64,000 bases of DNA from Pyrinomonadaceae bacterium (GTDB lineage: Bacteria; Acidobacteriota; Blastocatellia; Pyrinomonadales; Pyrinomonadaceae), in contig DASUNM010000021.1 in assembly GCA_036277115.1 (NCBI GenBank), forward strand, positions 62,001-126,000. The letters are read 5' to 3'. This document shows positions 41,872 through 51,119 of this stretch, in pieces. The number at the start of each line of letters is the position of its first letter. The first letter of the stretch is position 1. The notes beneath the pieces are model-generated. The model ran no database searches. It saw only the letters and a program-made list of their open reading frames with translations, and was not told the DNA's origin. Made by a program: the position numbers and the translations under genes.

Positions 41872-44565
41872 TCACTCTTCCAACAAGGTTCGCTGGAACA
41901 CCTTCTGTCCGGCCAGCGAAATGTAAAAGCCGTAAATTGCCAGACCGAACAGAATCACGGCCGCAAAAATCGTATTGCCGAAATACCAGCTCGAGAAATC
42001 GGACGTAATCGCGTTGTGAAAACTCAACTCAAAAAAGATTGCTCGCGAAATCATCGCCAAAAGTCCGAATCGAGCAATGCCAACGACGGTGATAGTGGTC
42101 ATCAAAGCCGTTCCGAGTAAGTCAATCCAATGCGATCCTCTCATAAAAGCTAAACCTTCAACCGAGAACACCAATATCCAAAACACAGCGGTTGCCAGCC
42201 ATTGTTTTCTGAAAATTGTTACCAGCAGAATCAGAAGCAGCAAAAGGAAGAAAGGCCCAAACACACCGGCTGGCATGAACATTAAGAAATTCGCCCACAG
42301 ATGCCTGATACCGTCAAGATATGAAATGTCCAAACCGGCATTCGGAAAAGCCCTGCCGCTACTCCAGGTTGCCAACAGAACCGTTACGTAAATCGCAGCA
42401 GTATGCCCAAGCCCCAACATGCCACCCACAAGAATGTCGCGCCCGACCATCGGGTCGCGCCAATCGCCAACCAAAAGTCGATTCCAGGAAATAATCAAAT
42501 TCGGCCAACGACGACGCACGTAGGGTTCGAGCGCAAGGTAAATCAATCCAATCGTCACCGCCCCAAGAAGCGAATATCCCGCCATTTTAAGCAGCAGCGG
42601 AATTTCTTTGGTGAGATCGGGAATGTGGTCGGCAATAAGCAGGTTTCCCGCCAAACCCATGAAAAAAACGAAAATCGAAACCTTGAACGCGCCTTTCGTA
42701 TCGCTGCGCCCCTGACGCAAGTTGCGGCGGGCGAGAAAGACTGCTGCCATAACGACGCTCAAGAGAACCGAAATCGCGATCACCGCGGCCGCTCTACGAC
42801 GCGCACTCAAGACGGTTTCTTCCTGCCGCAGCGGTTGGTCCCACGGCGCGACGACTTGAAAATAGACGGGCTTACCTTGATAGGCCGCGGCTTCGATGCG
42901 AACGGGAATTTGCGCGTGGTCAACGTGCGGGCCTTCCCAGGACAAACTCGCGTCAGCAAAAAAAGGTGGTGTCCAGTTAGATTCTGTTTGCCGGTAATTG
43001 CGGATGTCCAGGCCGGCTTCCGTGAAAAGCGTCGCCCAATCAAACTCGCTCGTCTGCGCGTTTTTTTTCTTGACCTGAGGCGGCACGACTTGAAATTCGA
43101 GCAAGCGTCCGCGCACGTCTAAAATGACTTTGGTCATCCCCGTGACATCATTCGGCGGGTCATTGAGCAAAACCAATACGTCATACCAGGGTTCGAGATA
43201 GCGCGGGCTGCTGCGATGCCAAAAATAAATCACGGGGGGCTGTCCGGTGCGGAGTCTTTCATAATGATCCGGCGATGGATCCGTGCGGGCGTAACTGAAA
43301 AAATTGTTCTCGAACCCGTAATCAGTATCAATCGGGACGCTCGTATAGCCGAGTTTTTTGACAATCGAATCGGCGCGTTCTGCCAAAGCCTCTGGCGATT
43401 TTTCGAGCGGAATCCATTCGTGATGTCTAACTTCGTCCGAAAAGAAAGCGATGAATACAAAAAGCCCGAGAACCGTCGCGAGACAAGCAAGTGCAACGAT
43501 GGGCTTGAGCGCGCCTTTCTTCGGGGCTGCGGCAACCATCTCCGGTGAGGGCGTTTCGCCTGCCGCGATTGCCGCTTCGAGAGGATTTCCGCCCGGCAGC
43601 ATCATGGCCACTTGCAACGCTGTCGCGGGTCGCTCGCGCGGGTCCTTTTCGAGACAGCGAAGAATTACCTTCTCAACCAGCGGGTCAATGTCTTTGAGAA
43701 CTTCGGAAGGGGTAGTCGGCGCGGAGGTTCTGTGCTGACGTACCAGTTCGCCGATTGTGTCGCCGGCAAAGGCTCGCTTCCCGGTGAATACTTCATAGAG
43801 CACCAGACCGAGCGAGTAGATGTCGCTCTTCGCCGTTAACTCTTTGCCGGTGATCTGTTCGGGCGACATGTAGGCGGGCGTGCCCGCAATGGCGCCCTCT
43901 TTCAACTCGCTCTCCAGACCGGCGACGCCGAAATCCGTGATACGCGCCTTGCCACGCCCATCAATCATCACATTCGCCGGCTTGAAGTCGCGGTGCAGAA
44001 TGCCCGCCTGGTGAACCGCGTGAAGTCCGGCGCAAAGTTGTCTGCCGATCTCAAGCGCTTTATCAGGAGGAAGTCTGCCGATGCGACGCAGCAGCGAAGA
44101 CAGATCGTCCCCGTCGATAAACTCCATTGAGAGAAATTGCGCGCCGTCCACTTCGCCGATGTCGAAAACGCGACAGACGTTGGGGTGCGAGACCTGCCGC
44201 GCGGTGCGAACCTCGCGGACGAAGCGTTCATGTGCGGCCGGGTCTTCAGCGAAGTGTTCGGGCAGAAACTTCAAGGCGACGGTTTGATCCAGTTTGAGGT
44301 CTTCGGCTTTATAGACTTCGCCCATTCCGCCTCGGCCCAATAAGCCGGTGATGCGGTAGCGATCATTGAGAACTGTTCCGGCTAAGAACTTCCCTTCGCT
44401 GCGCGCGCTGGCAGAGGTAGAGCGCGAACTGGTCGGAGCTTTGCTTTTTTCTTTTGGCGGCGGCTGACGAATGGTGGCCTGTGTTTCGGTTAACGCCGCG
44501 CCGCAGGCAGGGCAGCGCGAAGTGTTCTCAGGAACTGAGGCTGAACAGGCGGGGCAGGTGTTCAT
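41872..44565 (-). CDS. Membrane serine/threonine kinase with zinc ribbon and multi-helix C-terminus
   Basis: An 897-residue protein. Residues 1-25 form a zinc ribbon (CPACSA...CPACGA). A Pro/Ser linker precedes a complete Hanks-type kinase domain (about 68-335): GRGGMGEVY (77-85), Lys99 in VALKF, HRDFKPANV (191-199), DFGVAG (211-216) and GTPAYMSPEQ. A membrane segment (about 350-370) leads to an exported region of about 230 residues. From about 595 to the end there are eight or so further hydrophobic segments. The C-terminal membrane domain is unlike PASTA-type sensors. It probably senses an envelope signal. No phosphatase gene is adjacent. Confidence 0.9.
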   Translation of the reverse strand: MNTCPACSASVPENTSRCPACGAALTETQATIRQPPPKEKSKAPTSSRSTSASARSEGKFLAGTVLNDRYRITGLLGRGGMGEVYKAEDLKLDQTVALKFLPEHFAEDPAAHERFVREVRTARQVSHPNVCRVFDIGEVDGAQFLSMEFIDGDDLSSLLRRIGRLPPDKALEIGRQLCAGLHAVHQAGILHRDFKPANVMIDGRGKARITDFGVAGLESELKEGAIAGTPAYMSPEQITGKELTAKSDIYSLGLVLYEVFTGKRAFAGDTIGELVRQHRTSAPTTPSEVLKDIDPLVEKVILRCLEKDPRERPATALQVAMMLPGGNPLEAAIAAGETPSPEMVAAAPKKGALKPIVALACLATVLGLFVFIAFFSDEVRHHEWIPLEKSPEALAERADSIVKKLGYTSVPIDTDYGFENNFFSYARTDPSPDHYERLRTGQPPVIYFWHRSSPRYLEPWYDVLVLLNDPPNDVTGMTKVILDVRGRLLEFQVVPPQVKKKNAQTSEFDWATLFTEAGLDIRNYRQTESNWTPPFFADASLSWEGPHVDHAQIPVRIEAAAYQGKPVYFQVVAPWDQPLRQEETVLSARRRAAAVIAISVLLSVVMAAVFLARRNLRQGRSDTKGAFKVSIFVFFMGLAGNLLIADHIPDLTKEIPLLLKMAGYSLLGAVTIGLIYLALEPYVRRRWPNLIISWNRLLVGDWRDPMVGRDILVGGMLGLGHTAAIYVTVLLATWSSGRAFPNAGLDISYLDGIRHLWANFLMFMPAGVFGPFFLLLLLILLVTIFRKQWLATAVFWILVFSVEGLAFMRGSHWIDLLGTALMTTITVVGIARFGLLAMISRAIFFELSFHNAITSDFSSWYFGNTIFAAVILFGLAIYGFYISLAGQKVFQRTLLEE

Positions 44566-45000
44566 CGGCCCGCTAGTTTATAGACTTGCGTGAAACTTAC
44601 AAATTATTTTTGCGGATCACTCTGCGCTTCAGCTAGTTACGCGGCTTTGCTCTAAAGTCCGGCGACGCGCACGAACTAATAGTCGAGCTGCGAAGCAGCG
44701 GTCATAGCTAAGCCCAAGGCGAGGCTTTGGGAGCATTGGGTGTAACCATAGTTTTTAGATTAACGGAGCCCGGCTCCGCCGCTCCAAAACGATTTGTGTG
44801 CACCCGTTACCCAAGGTTCGCAGAGCCTCGCCTTGGGTTTAACTATCTGCGCTGCTCCGCAGCTCGTTGCGTATTGTCGGTCACACGTTCCGTGATGAGC
44901 GCGCGCTTACGGCACCTGAGACTTTTTTGGGCAAAGCCCATTTGCGCTCAACCACTCCGCGGATCAACGTACCCGCCTGCCTATGTGTGTAATCTGTGGA
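44566..45000. repeat. Family E long inverted repeat in a gene-free gap
   Basis: The core lies at 44695-44865. The left arm has GAGCTGCGAAGCAGCG and TAAGCCCAAGGCGAGGCTTT; the right arm has AGAGCCTCGCCTTGGGTTTA and CTGCGCTGCTCCGCAGCTC. In the centre is GGAGCCCGGCTCC. I saw no second copy in this window. Outer sequence shows GCGGCTTTGCTCTAAAGTCC, related to family F, and a TGTAATCTGTGGATTA unit at the stop of the M1 gene. Confidence 0.75.
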
Positions 45001-46902
45001 TTATTCTCCTGGCCACTTGAGGTCCGCATCGATCGATGCGACTGCAATCGGATGATAGGTCGGCCGCGCCCGCCGATAAATCTCTATTGCGCGCGCTTTG
45101 CCCGCGGCTGTCTTCGCTAATTCCTGATACAGCGGCCGGATGAATTTGCGGCGACCAACCGACAAGAGGAATTCCTCTAAACGCCGGTCCGCCGGATCGT
45201 AACGATTGCGAATCGACATCAGCAGCCACTGAAAAGCGATCTCGGAATTGCCTGATTGGGTCAGACGAAAGGCGTTATCAAGTTCTTCCATACGCGCACC
45301 GGGGGGCGCGGTCCCCGGGGGAACTGACAAAACGACACGGTCTCCCTCCAAACCTTTGCTGAGTTGATCCTGAACGAACTTCAGGAAATGCAGCCATTCC
45401 TGTGTATTCCACTTAGCAGCTCCGATTTGCGCCGCGGGAATCTGACGTCGGAGCCAAAGGGTCGCTTGTTCTTCCACGCGAGCGAACGCCGGCGAGGTTG
45501 GCTTCGGCGCGCTATCGGGAAGGCCCGGTCTTCCGATCCACTCACTCACCGGAACACGTTTCGCCAGCTCTGGGTTCTTATCCAGCAGATTCTTATTCAG
45601 GTAATCGACAAACTGGGCGGTGGTGATGCTTTGAAACGCGAAATGATCGAAATAACCCCTCAAAAACTGATCGAATCGCGCGCGGCCGAAAGTCTCTTCG
45701 AGGTGACGCAGAAAGAGCGCGCCCTTCTCGTACGGAATATCGTTCGAGCCTTCGTCCGGATCGCGACCCTGCAGATCGATGTGCAAAATCTCGTCTCGAT
45801 CTTCAAGCGACGCGATCACGTCATTCAGGTCGCGCAGGCCCAGGGTGGCTTCCATCTCGGCGCGGGCGCGGCCATAAACTGCCTCCTGGATGCGGCGCTC
45901 GAGATAAGTCGTGAAGCCTTCGTTGAGCCAGAAGTCGCGCCAGGTCGCGTTCGTAATTAGATTGCCGGACCACGAGTGGGCCAGCTCATGCGCGATGAGC
46001 GACACGAGACTTTTATCGCCGGCGAGAATTGTTGGCGTGGCGAAAGTCAGCCGCGGATTTTCCATACCGCCGTAAGGAAAGCTGGCCGGCAAAACCAGAA
46101 TGTCGTAGCGGCCCCAGCGGTACGGACCGTAGAGCCTCTCGGTAGCCACCACCATTCTTTCCGTGTCGCTGAGTTCACTGGCCGCTCGCGCAATCACCTG
46201 AGGCTCGGCGTAAACACCGGTGCGCCGGCCCAGGCTGCGAAAACGCAGATCGCCCACGGCGAGTGCGATCAAATAAGACGGAATCGGCTGGCGCATGCGG
46301 AAGCTGTAGTCGCCATCGCGTGGCGTGCGCGCATCGTTCTCGGCGCTCATCACGGCGAGCAGGTTGCGCGGCGTGCGCACGCGCGCAGTGTAAGTCACGC
46401 GCACCGACGGTGTGTCCTGCAAAGGAATCCAACTGCGCGCATGAATCGCCTGTGACTGTGTGAACATGAACGGATCTTTTTTGCCGGCGGTTTGCGCTGG
46501 TGCGAGCCATTGCAATCCGGAAGCGCCCGGTGAAGTTGAGTAATGAATGCGAACGCGGGTGGCATTCGCGGGTAAGGGAATTGTCAGCGACGCGCCGAGA
46601 ATTGGATCGCTCGCTCCCACGGTGAACGTGCCCGCCGCGTACGTCGTGCCGTTGCCCGACGTCTCAACCTTCTCAATCTTCAAGTCGCGCGTGTCGAGAA
46701 TCAGCGGTTCGGTTGGCGACGTTCGCTCGACGGTCAACGTCGCTGAGCCTTTCAGAATCTTCTGATCGAAGAGCACGTCCCAATCCAGATCAACGTGACG
46801 TACCCGTACCGCAGCTGGGTTGGCGAAAGAATGGTAGTCCTGAGCGGCCGCGCTGGTGCCCATGGTGATTAAGATGAGTAAGCAGAAAACAGAATATCGC
46901 AT
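45001..46902 (-). CDS. Secreted M1 aminopeptidase, LTA4H-like
   Basis: A 633-residue exported aminopeptidase with a signal peptide (MRYSVFCLLILITMGTSAAA). The beta-saddle domain is followed by the exopeptidase motif in FPYGGMENPRLTF (GGMEN), LIAHELAHSWSGN (HExxH) and the third zinc ligand in WLNEGFTTYLER. A helical C-terminal domain like that of leukotriene A4 hydrolase ends the protein. All catalytic motifs are intact, making this the most complete of three M1-type enzymes here. The start could be 46908 or 46902, two Met codons apart; GGGAA lies before both. Confidence 0.92.
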   Translation of the reverse strand: MRYSVFCLLILITMGTSAAAQDYHSFANPAAVRVRHVDLDWDVLFDQKILKGSATLTVERTSPTEPLILDTRDLKIEKVETSGNGTTYAAGTFTVGASDPILGASLTIPLPANATRVRIHYSTSPGASGLQWLAPAQTAGKKDPFMFTQSQAIHARSWIPLQDTPSVRVTYTARVRTPRNLLAVMSAENDARTPRDGDYSFRMRQPIPSYLIALAVGDLRFRSLGRRTGVYAEPQVIARAASELSDTERMVVATERLYGPYRWGRYDILVLPASFPYGGMENPRLTFATPTILAGDKSLVSLIAHELAHSWSGNLITNATWRDFWLNEGFTTYLERRIQEAVYGRARAEMEATLGLRDLNDVIASLEDRDEILHIDLQGRDPDEGSNDIPYEKGALFLRHLEETFGRARFDQFLRGYFDHFAFQSITTAQFVDYLNKNLLDKNPELAKRVPVSEWIGRPGLPDSAPKPTSPAFARVEEQATLWLRRQIPAAQIGAAKWNTQEWLHFLKFVQDQLSKGLEGDRVVLSVPPGTAPPGARMEELDNAFRLTQSGNSEIAFQWLLMSIRNRYDPADRRLEEFLLSVGRRKFIRPLYQELAKTAAGKARAIEIYRRARPTYHPIAVASIDADLKWPGE

Positions 46903-47000
46903 GATCATTTCCCGGAAACGCAGATTCGAGGAGAGGGTTGAATCCACAGATTAGCGCGGATTGGAGGGATTAGAAAAGCGGCGGGGCGAGGATGCTGTTG

Positions 47001-47120
47001 TGTCGGTACCCGGAGCGGTAGCGACGGGATCTAGAGGCTATGCCAGAAAATTTACTTGCGTCATAGACTGAGTTTTCACTAGCCTCTTGATCCGGTCGCT
47101 ACCGCTCCCGGTACTGACAC
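47001..47120. repeat. Inverted pair of family G units
   Basis: Left GTCGGTACCCGGAGCGGTAG (47002 onwards) with CTAGAGGCTA; right TAGCCTCTTG with the inverse CGCTACCGCTCCCGGTACTG (47098 onwards). The two arms enclose about 45 bp. It lies between the M1 aminopeptidase start and the DUF4199 gene. Confidence 0.82.
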
Positions 47121-47148
47121 GGCCCGCCATCATGACCACCCAACGTCT

Positions 47149-47715
47149 TCAGGCATTCGAAGAAGCGAGTGATCCCGCGCCGTCAGCATCCTCTTTAGCC
47201 CGGCCTGATTTCTTCCTCAAAATTAAAGCCGAGATAACCGTGATCACCAGCCCGACCGGAAACGGCTCGAGGAAAACGAACAGGTTGTGGAAGAAGGGGT
47301 TCTTGACGAGCTGTTTCATCTGATCCATCTCCTGAGTCTGGGTCTGAATCGCCTCAGGAGTGGCGCCTGACGCGCGCGCTTTCTCGATGACGTGCGCCGC
47401 ATACTTGTCGAAGAAGTCAGGCATGAAGTTGTGAAAAAGAATCTGCCAGGCAATCACGTAACAGATTGATGAGATCAGCGTGATCAGAATCCCGATCACA
47501 AAGGCGCGGCCAAAGGTCACCGCGCCGCCGTTAACGTTCTCGCGATACGATCGGATGCCGAAGAAAACCAGGATGAAGGCCAGCACAATGCTCGTGTAAC
47601 CAACGATTAGGCCCTTGTCAAAACCGATCTTGTCTATGAACGGTATAGTCGCGAACATGAAGATCGCCATCAGCGCGCCGGAAATAAGACCGAAGATCAG
47701 AACAATCTTTTTCAT
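47149..47715 (-). CDS. DUF4199 family membrane protein
   Basis: A 188-residue protein with four predicted membrane segments: IFGLISGALMAIFMFATIPF, GLIVGYTSIVLAFILVFFGI, AFVIGILITLISSICYVIAW and a last one near VGLVITVISALIL. The loop between the third and fourth is charged. It matches the DUF4199 pattern (FFGIRSYRENVNGG, FGRAFVIGI). The function is unknown. It follows a LuxR-type gene and a DUF1579 gene on the same strand with 45 bp spacing, a set probably transcribed together. Confidence 0.85.
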   Translation of the reverse strand: MKKIVLIFGLISGALMAIFMFATIPFIDKIGFDKGLIVGYTSIVLAFILVFFGIRSYRENVNGGAVTFGRAFVIGILITLISSICYVIAWQILFHNFMPDFFDKYAAHVIEKARASGATPEAIQTQTQEMDQMKQLVKNPFFHNLFVFLEPFPVGLVITVISALILRKKSGRAKEDADGAGSLASSNA

Positions 47716-47760
47716 TTGGAGAATCCTTTCGCAGTTAAATCAGAAAGCGGCACGAGTGCT

Positions 47761-48222
47761 TTACTCTTTGCGGCGCGTGTACACCGTCTCTACCGCTTTA
47801 CCTTCCTGCCCATCCGGAGTGATGTTGTAGGCGGTGATCGTGAGGTGATCATCGTCAATCAGTTGGTACACCGTCTTCCATCCCCAAGGCGGCGAATCCG
47901 GCCAATCGTACTTGCCCAGGACGGCAAATCCTTGCGGAGTGGCTTCGCCCTGGGAGAACAGAATCGCGTAACTCATGTGAAAGTCGTCCACCCAGGCGAC
48001 TTCGAAACGTTGCGTCACGGTGTTAAAGGCGAAGGTCTCTTCGCCGTGTCGCGGTTTGCCCTGCATTTCACCTTCATAGGTATGACGAATGAACCGTCCG
48101 TCGAGGAGCGGGCGAAATTCGCCTTTGACTCTCGACTCGTCAGCGAGCTTTCCGGGCTCAAACCAGGTCTGGACAGGTCCTTCCCATGAACCGACTAGTT
48201 TTAATAGAAACTCCTTTTGCAT
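47761..48222 (-). CDS. DUF1579 family protein
   Basis: A 153-residue soluble protein with the family's hallmarks: LVGSWEGPVQTWFEPG near the N-terminus, LDGRFIRHTYEGEMQGKP, and a WGWKTVYQLIDDDHLTITAY block at the end. It is a beta-barrel-like fold of unknown ligand, possibly lipid or small molecule. It lies between a LuxR-type regulator and a DUF4199 membrane protein on the same strand. Confidence 0.87.
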   Translation of the reverse strand: MQKEFLLKLVGSWEGPVQTWFEPGKLADESRVKGEFRPLLDGRFIRHTYEGEMQGKPRHGEETFAFNTVTQRFEVAWVDDFHMSYAILFSQGEATPQGFAVLGKYDWPDSPPWGWKTVYQLIDDDHLTITAYNITPDGQEGKAVETVYTRRKE

Positions 48223-48298
48223 AGTTTTCCCTCTCTTGAAGTTTTGAATTGGTGCCGCCGCTTAACCTGCTGCTCTTCCAATGCGGCGTGAGATTAGC

Positions 48299-48371
48299 GA
48301 AACGCCAGGTGCAAGTCATCATCCTTTCGGGTGATTTTGGCGTTTGCGAGGAGAATCATCCTTTCGGGTGA
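48299..48371. promoter_or_regulatory. Repeated and inverted sequence upstream of the DUF1579 gene
   Basis: The direct repeat ATCATCCTTTCGGGTGA occurs at 48318-48334 and 48355-48371. The first copy lies inside a larger inverted pair, GAAACGCCA and TGGCGTTTGC. It sits between the LuxR-type gene and the DUF1579 gene, so it may be an operator or an attenuating hairpin; no experimental support is available. Confidence 0.45.
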
Positions 48372-48396
48372 GGGAACAGCCTGCGGAGCAGGCTCG

Positions 48397-48867
48397 TCAC
48401 GGAATCAATCTCAGCTCTTTCGCGATTTGCACTGCCTGGGTCCTCCGCTTTGCGTTCAGCTTGTCGAGCAGGCGGCTGGAATGCGTTTTCACGGTGTTCT
48501 CACTGACGAATAGTTTTTCAGCGATCTCACGTGTGCTCATACCCCCCGCTATTAGCTGGAGGATTTCCAGCTCGCGCGCAGTGATGCCGAGCTCCTGTAA
48601 CCTCGATTGATCGACCGTGAACGGTTCGCGAGTCGGAACTGGAACCTCGACGGTTACTTCAACCGGAACTTCCTTAACCACAACCGTCTCTTTGTTTTTC
48701 GTGAGCTTGAGGCCGAGCCAGATTCCGACTGATGCAAACAGCAGCGCGATCAAGCCGCCATAGATCTCAATTGAGCGTTCAATGATCAGAAAGCGGTACT
48801 CGATCAATTTCAGCATGACGATGAGGAGGCCGCCGCAAATGCCGTAAATGAGAATGTGCTTCTTCAT
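48397..48867 (-). CDS. Membrane-anchored LuxR-type transcriptional regulator
   Basis: A 156-residue protein. Two membrane segments (about residues 5-22 and 38-54) precede a charged linker with VVVKEVPVEVTVEVPVPT, and a C-terminal LuxR helix-turn-helix: LTARELEILQLIAGGMSTREIAEKLFVSENTVKTHSSRLLDKL (quoted in part: ARELEILQLIAGG, VSENTVKTHSSRL). There is no receiver domain. It thus binds DNA from the membrane. It is followed on the same strand by DUF1579 and DUF4199 genes, likely its targets or partners. A family B element lies immediately upstream of its start. Confidence 0.88.
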   Translation of the reverse strand: MKKHILIYGICGGLLIVMLKLIEYRFLIIERSIEIYGGLIALLFASVGIWLGLKLTKNKETVVVKEVPVEVTVEVPVPTREPFTVDQSRLQELGITARELEILQLIAGGMSTREIAEKLFVSENTVKTHSSRLLDKLNAKRRTQAVQIAKELRLIP

Positions 48868-48877
48868 TAAAGAGGTA

Positions 48878-49073
48878 AGCCTGCGAAGCAGGCGGCAGCT
48901 TCAAGTCTTCCACCCCAAACCCAAAGTTAGCCCGCGAAGCGGGCGACAGACTTTGCGAGTGTGCTCAACGGTTTGACCACATTTCTGTCGCCCGCTTCGC
49001 GGGCTCCCAGGCTTATCATCGCAGTCCTGGGGCTTACGCCCCAGGCTTTATGCTTTCGCCTGCTTCGCAGGCT
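48878..49073. repeat. Family B element, divergent termini (copy 9)
   Basis: The termini are AGCCTGCGAAGCAGGC and GCCTGCTTCGCAGGCT rather than the GTGCGC form, with GGCAGCTTCAAGTC and GGCTTTATGCTTTC next to them. The inner arms are GCCCGCGAAGCGGGC and GCCCGCTTCGCGGGC. Structure is conserved while sequence of the ends has changed in a compensated way. Confidence 0.8.
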
Positions 49074-49080
49074 GGATGGA

Positions 49081-51048
49081 CTACCTCCTGACCACGGTAA
49101 TCGTCACTGACGATGGATGCTGTTTCGAATGGTGCACGACGTTGTGGGCGACGATGCCTTTCGTTTCATCATAGTTACGACCGCCCGTGTTCAAGTTGCG
49201 ATCGAAGCGCGGGAAGTTGCTGCTCGATATCTCAATCCGGATACGATGCCCCACCTCGAAGTAATTGCTCGTGGTCATCGGTTGAAAACTGAATTTGTAA
49301 ACCTTGCCGGGCTCTATCCAGGCCGGCGGCTGATCGTAGCCGTTTCGATATCGCATGCGCTGAATCGTCTCGTCCAAATTGTATGCGCGGCCGTCCGGAT
49401 AAACGTCGAGCAGCTTCACCGTGAAGTCGGTGTCCTTTACATCCGAAGAGACGTAGAGCGTCACGGTGATCGGGCCGCTCAGTTCAATTCCTTCCTTCAA
49501 AGGTTCTGTGCTGTAAACAAGAACGTCATTGCGCTCTTCCGTCTTTCGCTGATCGAACGCGCCGCCCTGGATCGCGTTTCCGGTACAGCAAACATTGCCG
49601 CCGTATGAAGGCACCGGGTTCATTGGATCGTAATCAAACTTATCCGGCGAATCAGTTTCGGGCGCATTCGCGACAAGTGTGCCGTCACCGTTGAGGGTGT
49701 TGGCTTTGCCACCGCTCGATAAATAAAAGGTAAGCGGTTGGGCGCCTTTCGGTGGCCAGGTGTCGGACGCCTGCCATTTGTTCATGCCCATGGTGAAGTA
49801 ACGCACTTTCGGCATCTTCTCCAAAACACCATTGTTCTCGCCTTTGAGAAAGCGATCGAACCAGCCCCAGGTCAGTTCGTCGTAATTCAGGCGGGCGTCC
49901 CCCATGCTCCGCTCACCGACGACTGTGTTTTCTGTGGCGCGGCGATAAGCACAGTGCAGTGTCGGCGCGATCACTGCGTACTGCTGATTGGCAATTTCGG
50001 GTGAAGCAGTCTTGCGCACATGATTGTACGCAGCCAGGTTTGGGCCAACCGACACGTCATACCAGGACATAAACCAAAAGCCCGGCACGTTGATGCGCAT
50101 GTTGTCGTGCCAGAGACCGCCTCGGTACCACGCCGGATCATTCGGCGTTCTCTTAATCATCGAACCCTTTGTGTCAACCGGCATTTCATCGGCAAAGACT
50201 CCGCGCGGACCGTCGATGGCTTTGTAGATGTCCATCACGGGCAGGTGACGCAAAGCTTTCGACCAATCGACCGGCGGCATTTGCGGCGCGAGGTCGAACA
50301 TGCGTGAAGCGCGAACTAAATCTTCCTGAGAAGTATTCGGCGGAAAGCTGGGCCGCAACTGATTCTGTTCGCCGTAAAGCCACGCGATGAAAAGCATCTG
50401 CACCGCGCCGCCGCGGTACCAGTTACCCTGCTCCCAGTAAGGAGCCACGCGCCCCACGCCCGCGCCGAAGCCCTGCGGAATGATTGCTGCCAACGCGGGG
50501 TTTCCGGCCGCGGCGACCGCTAACTGCCATTCAGCGGTTGAAGAACAGCCGATCAATCCCACCTTGCCGTTTGACCAAGGTTGCTTCGCTATCCAGTTAA
50601 GTTCGTCATCACCATCTGTCAGCGGCGGGCCCAGAATGTCGTAGTTGCCTTCGGAAAAGAAATGTCCCCGTTCGTTCATCAGCACGTAGGCGTAACCACG
50701 CTTGACGGCGTCAAGCGGGGAACTCATGTCTCGAGGCACGCCATTGCGCACGTCCCAGAAGTTAAAGTTGTAAGGCGTGCGCACAAAGACGGTCGGATAC
50801 TTTTTTGAAGTGTCTTTGGGCCGATATACGTCGGCGGCAATACGTACGCCGTCGCGCATCGGAATCATGAGCTTGCGGTCGACGATAGCAATCGACTGCA
50901 ACTCTTTTTCGAGGGCGTGACGCTGGGCGATTTGTTCCGGCGTGAGGCCGGTCCGTTGTTGAGCGTCGACGGTTGTAGTCTGAATCGAAAATGCCGGGAG
51001 CAGAGCGGCGACGACCAGAATCGCCAACATCAAGATGTGCTTACGCAT
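49081..51048 (-). CDS. Secreted CocE/NonD family hydrolase (X-Pro dipeptidyl-peptidase type)
   Basis: A 655-residue exported alpha/beta hydrolase with signal peptide (about 1-25). The S15 core starts [16 protein letters not shown] and has the nucleophile elbow [13 protein letters not shown]: Ser in GCSST, so the second Gly of GxSxG is Thr. The acid lies in [11 protein letters not shown] surroundings and the His in [10 protein letters not shown]-terminal jelly-roll PepX_C domain ends with [22 protein letters not shown]. It likely cleaves acyl-Pro or ester bonds in the periplasm. A GGAGGAG site precedes the ATG. Confidence 0.9.
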   Translation of the reverse strand: MRKHILMLAILVVAALLPAFSIQTTTVDAQQRTGLTPEQIAQRHALEKELQSIAIVDRKLMIPMRDGVRIAADVYRPKDTSKKYPTVFVRTPYNFNFWDVRNGVPRDMSSPLDAVKRGYAYVLMNERGHFFSEGNYDILGPPLTDGDDELNWIAKQPWSNGKVGLIGCSSTAEWQLAVAAAGNPALAAIIPQGFGAGVGRVAPYWEQGNWYRGGAVQMLFIAWLYGEQNQLRPSFPPNTSQEDLVRASRMFDLAPQMPPVDWSKALRHLPVMDIYKAIDGPRGVFADEMPVDTKGSMIKRTPNDPAWYRGGLWHDNMRINVPGFWFMSWYDVSVGPNLAAYNHVRKTASPEIANQQYAVIAPTLHCAYRRATENTVVGERSMGDARLNYDELTWGWFDRFLKGENNGVLEKMPKVRYFTMGMNKWQASDTWPPKGAQPLTFYLSSGGKANTLNGDGTLVANAPETDSPDKFDYDPMNPVPSYGGNVCCTGNAIQGGAFDQRKTEERNDVLVYSTEPLKEGIELSGPITVTLYVSSDVKDTDFTVKLLDVYPDGRAYNLDETIQRMRYRNGYDQPPAWIEPGKVYKFSFQPMTTSNYFEVGHRIRIEISSSNFPRFDRNLNTGGRNYDETKGIVAHNVVHHSKQHPSSVTITVVRR

Positions 51049-51119
51049 TCGGGACTCCTCCAGCGGTGTTTGTGCGCCTGATGTGCGGAAAGCCCATGAG
51101 TCGGGATTCCGCAGAAGTT

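Noticed and set aside
42403-43122. 239-codon plus-strand frame opposite the kinase gene
   Set aside because: Opposite strand of a confirmed coding sequence; composition is biased and there is no ribosome site.
47001-47120. An integron attC site formed by the inverted family G units
   Set aside because: There is no integrase, no attC core sites and the same unit occurs singly in many other places, including inside a gene.
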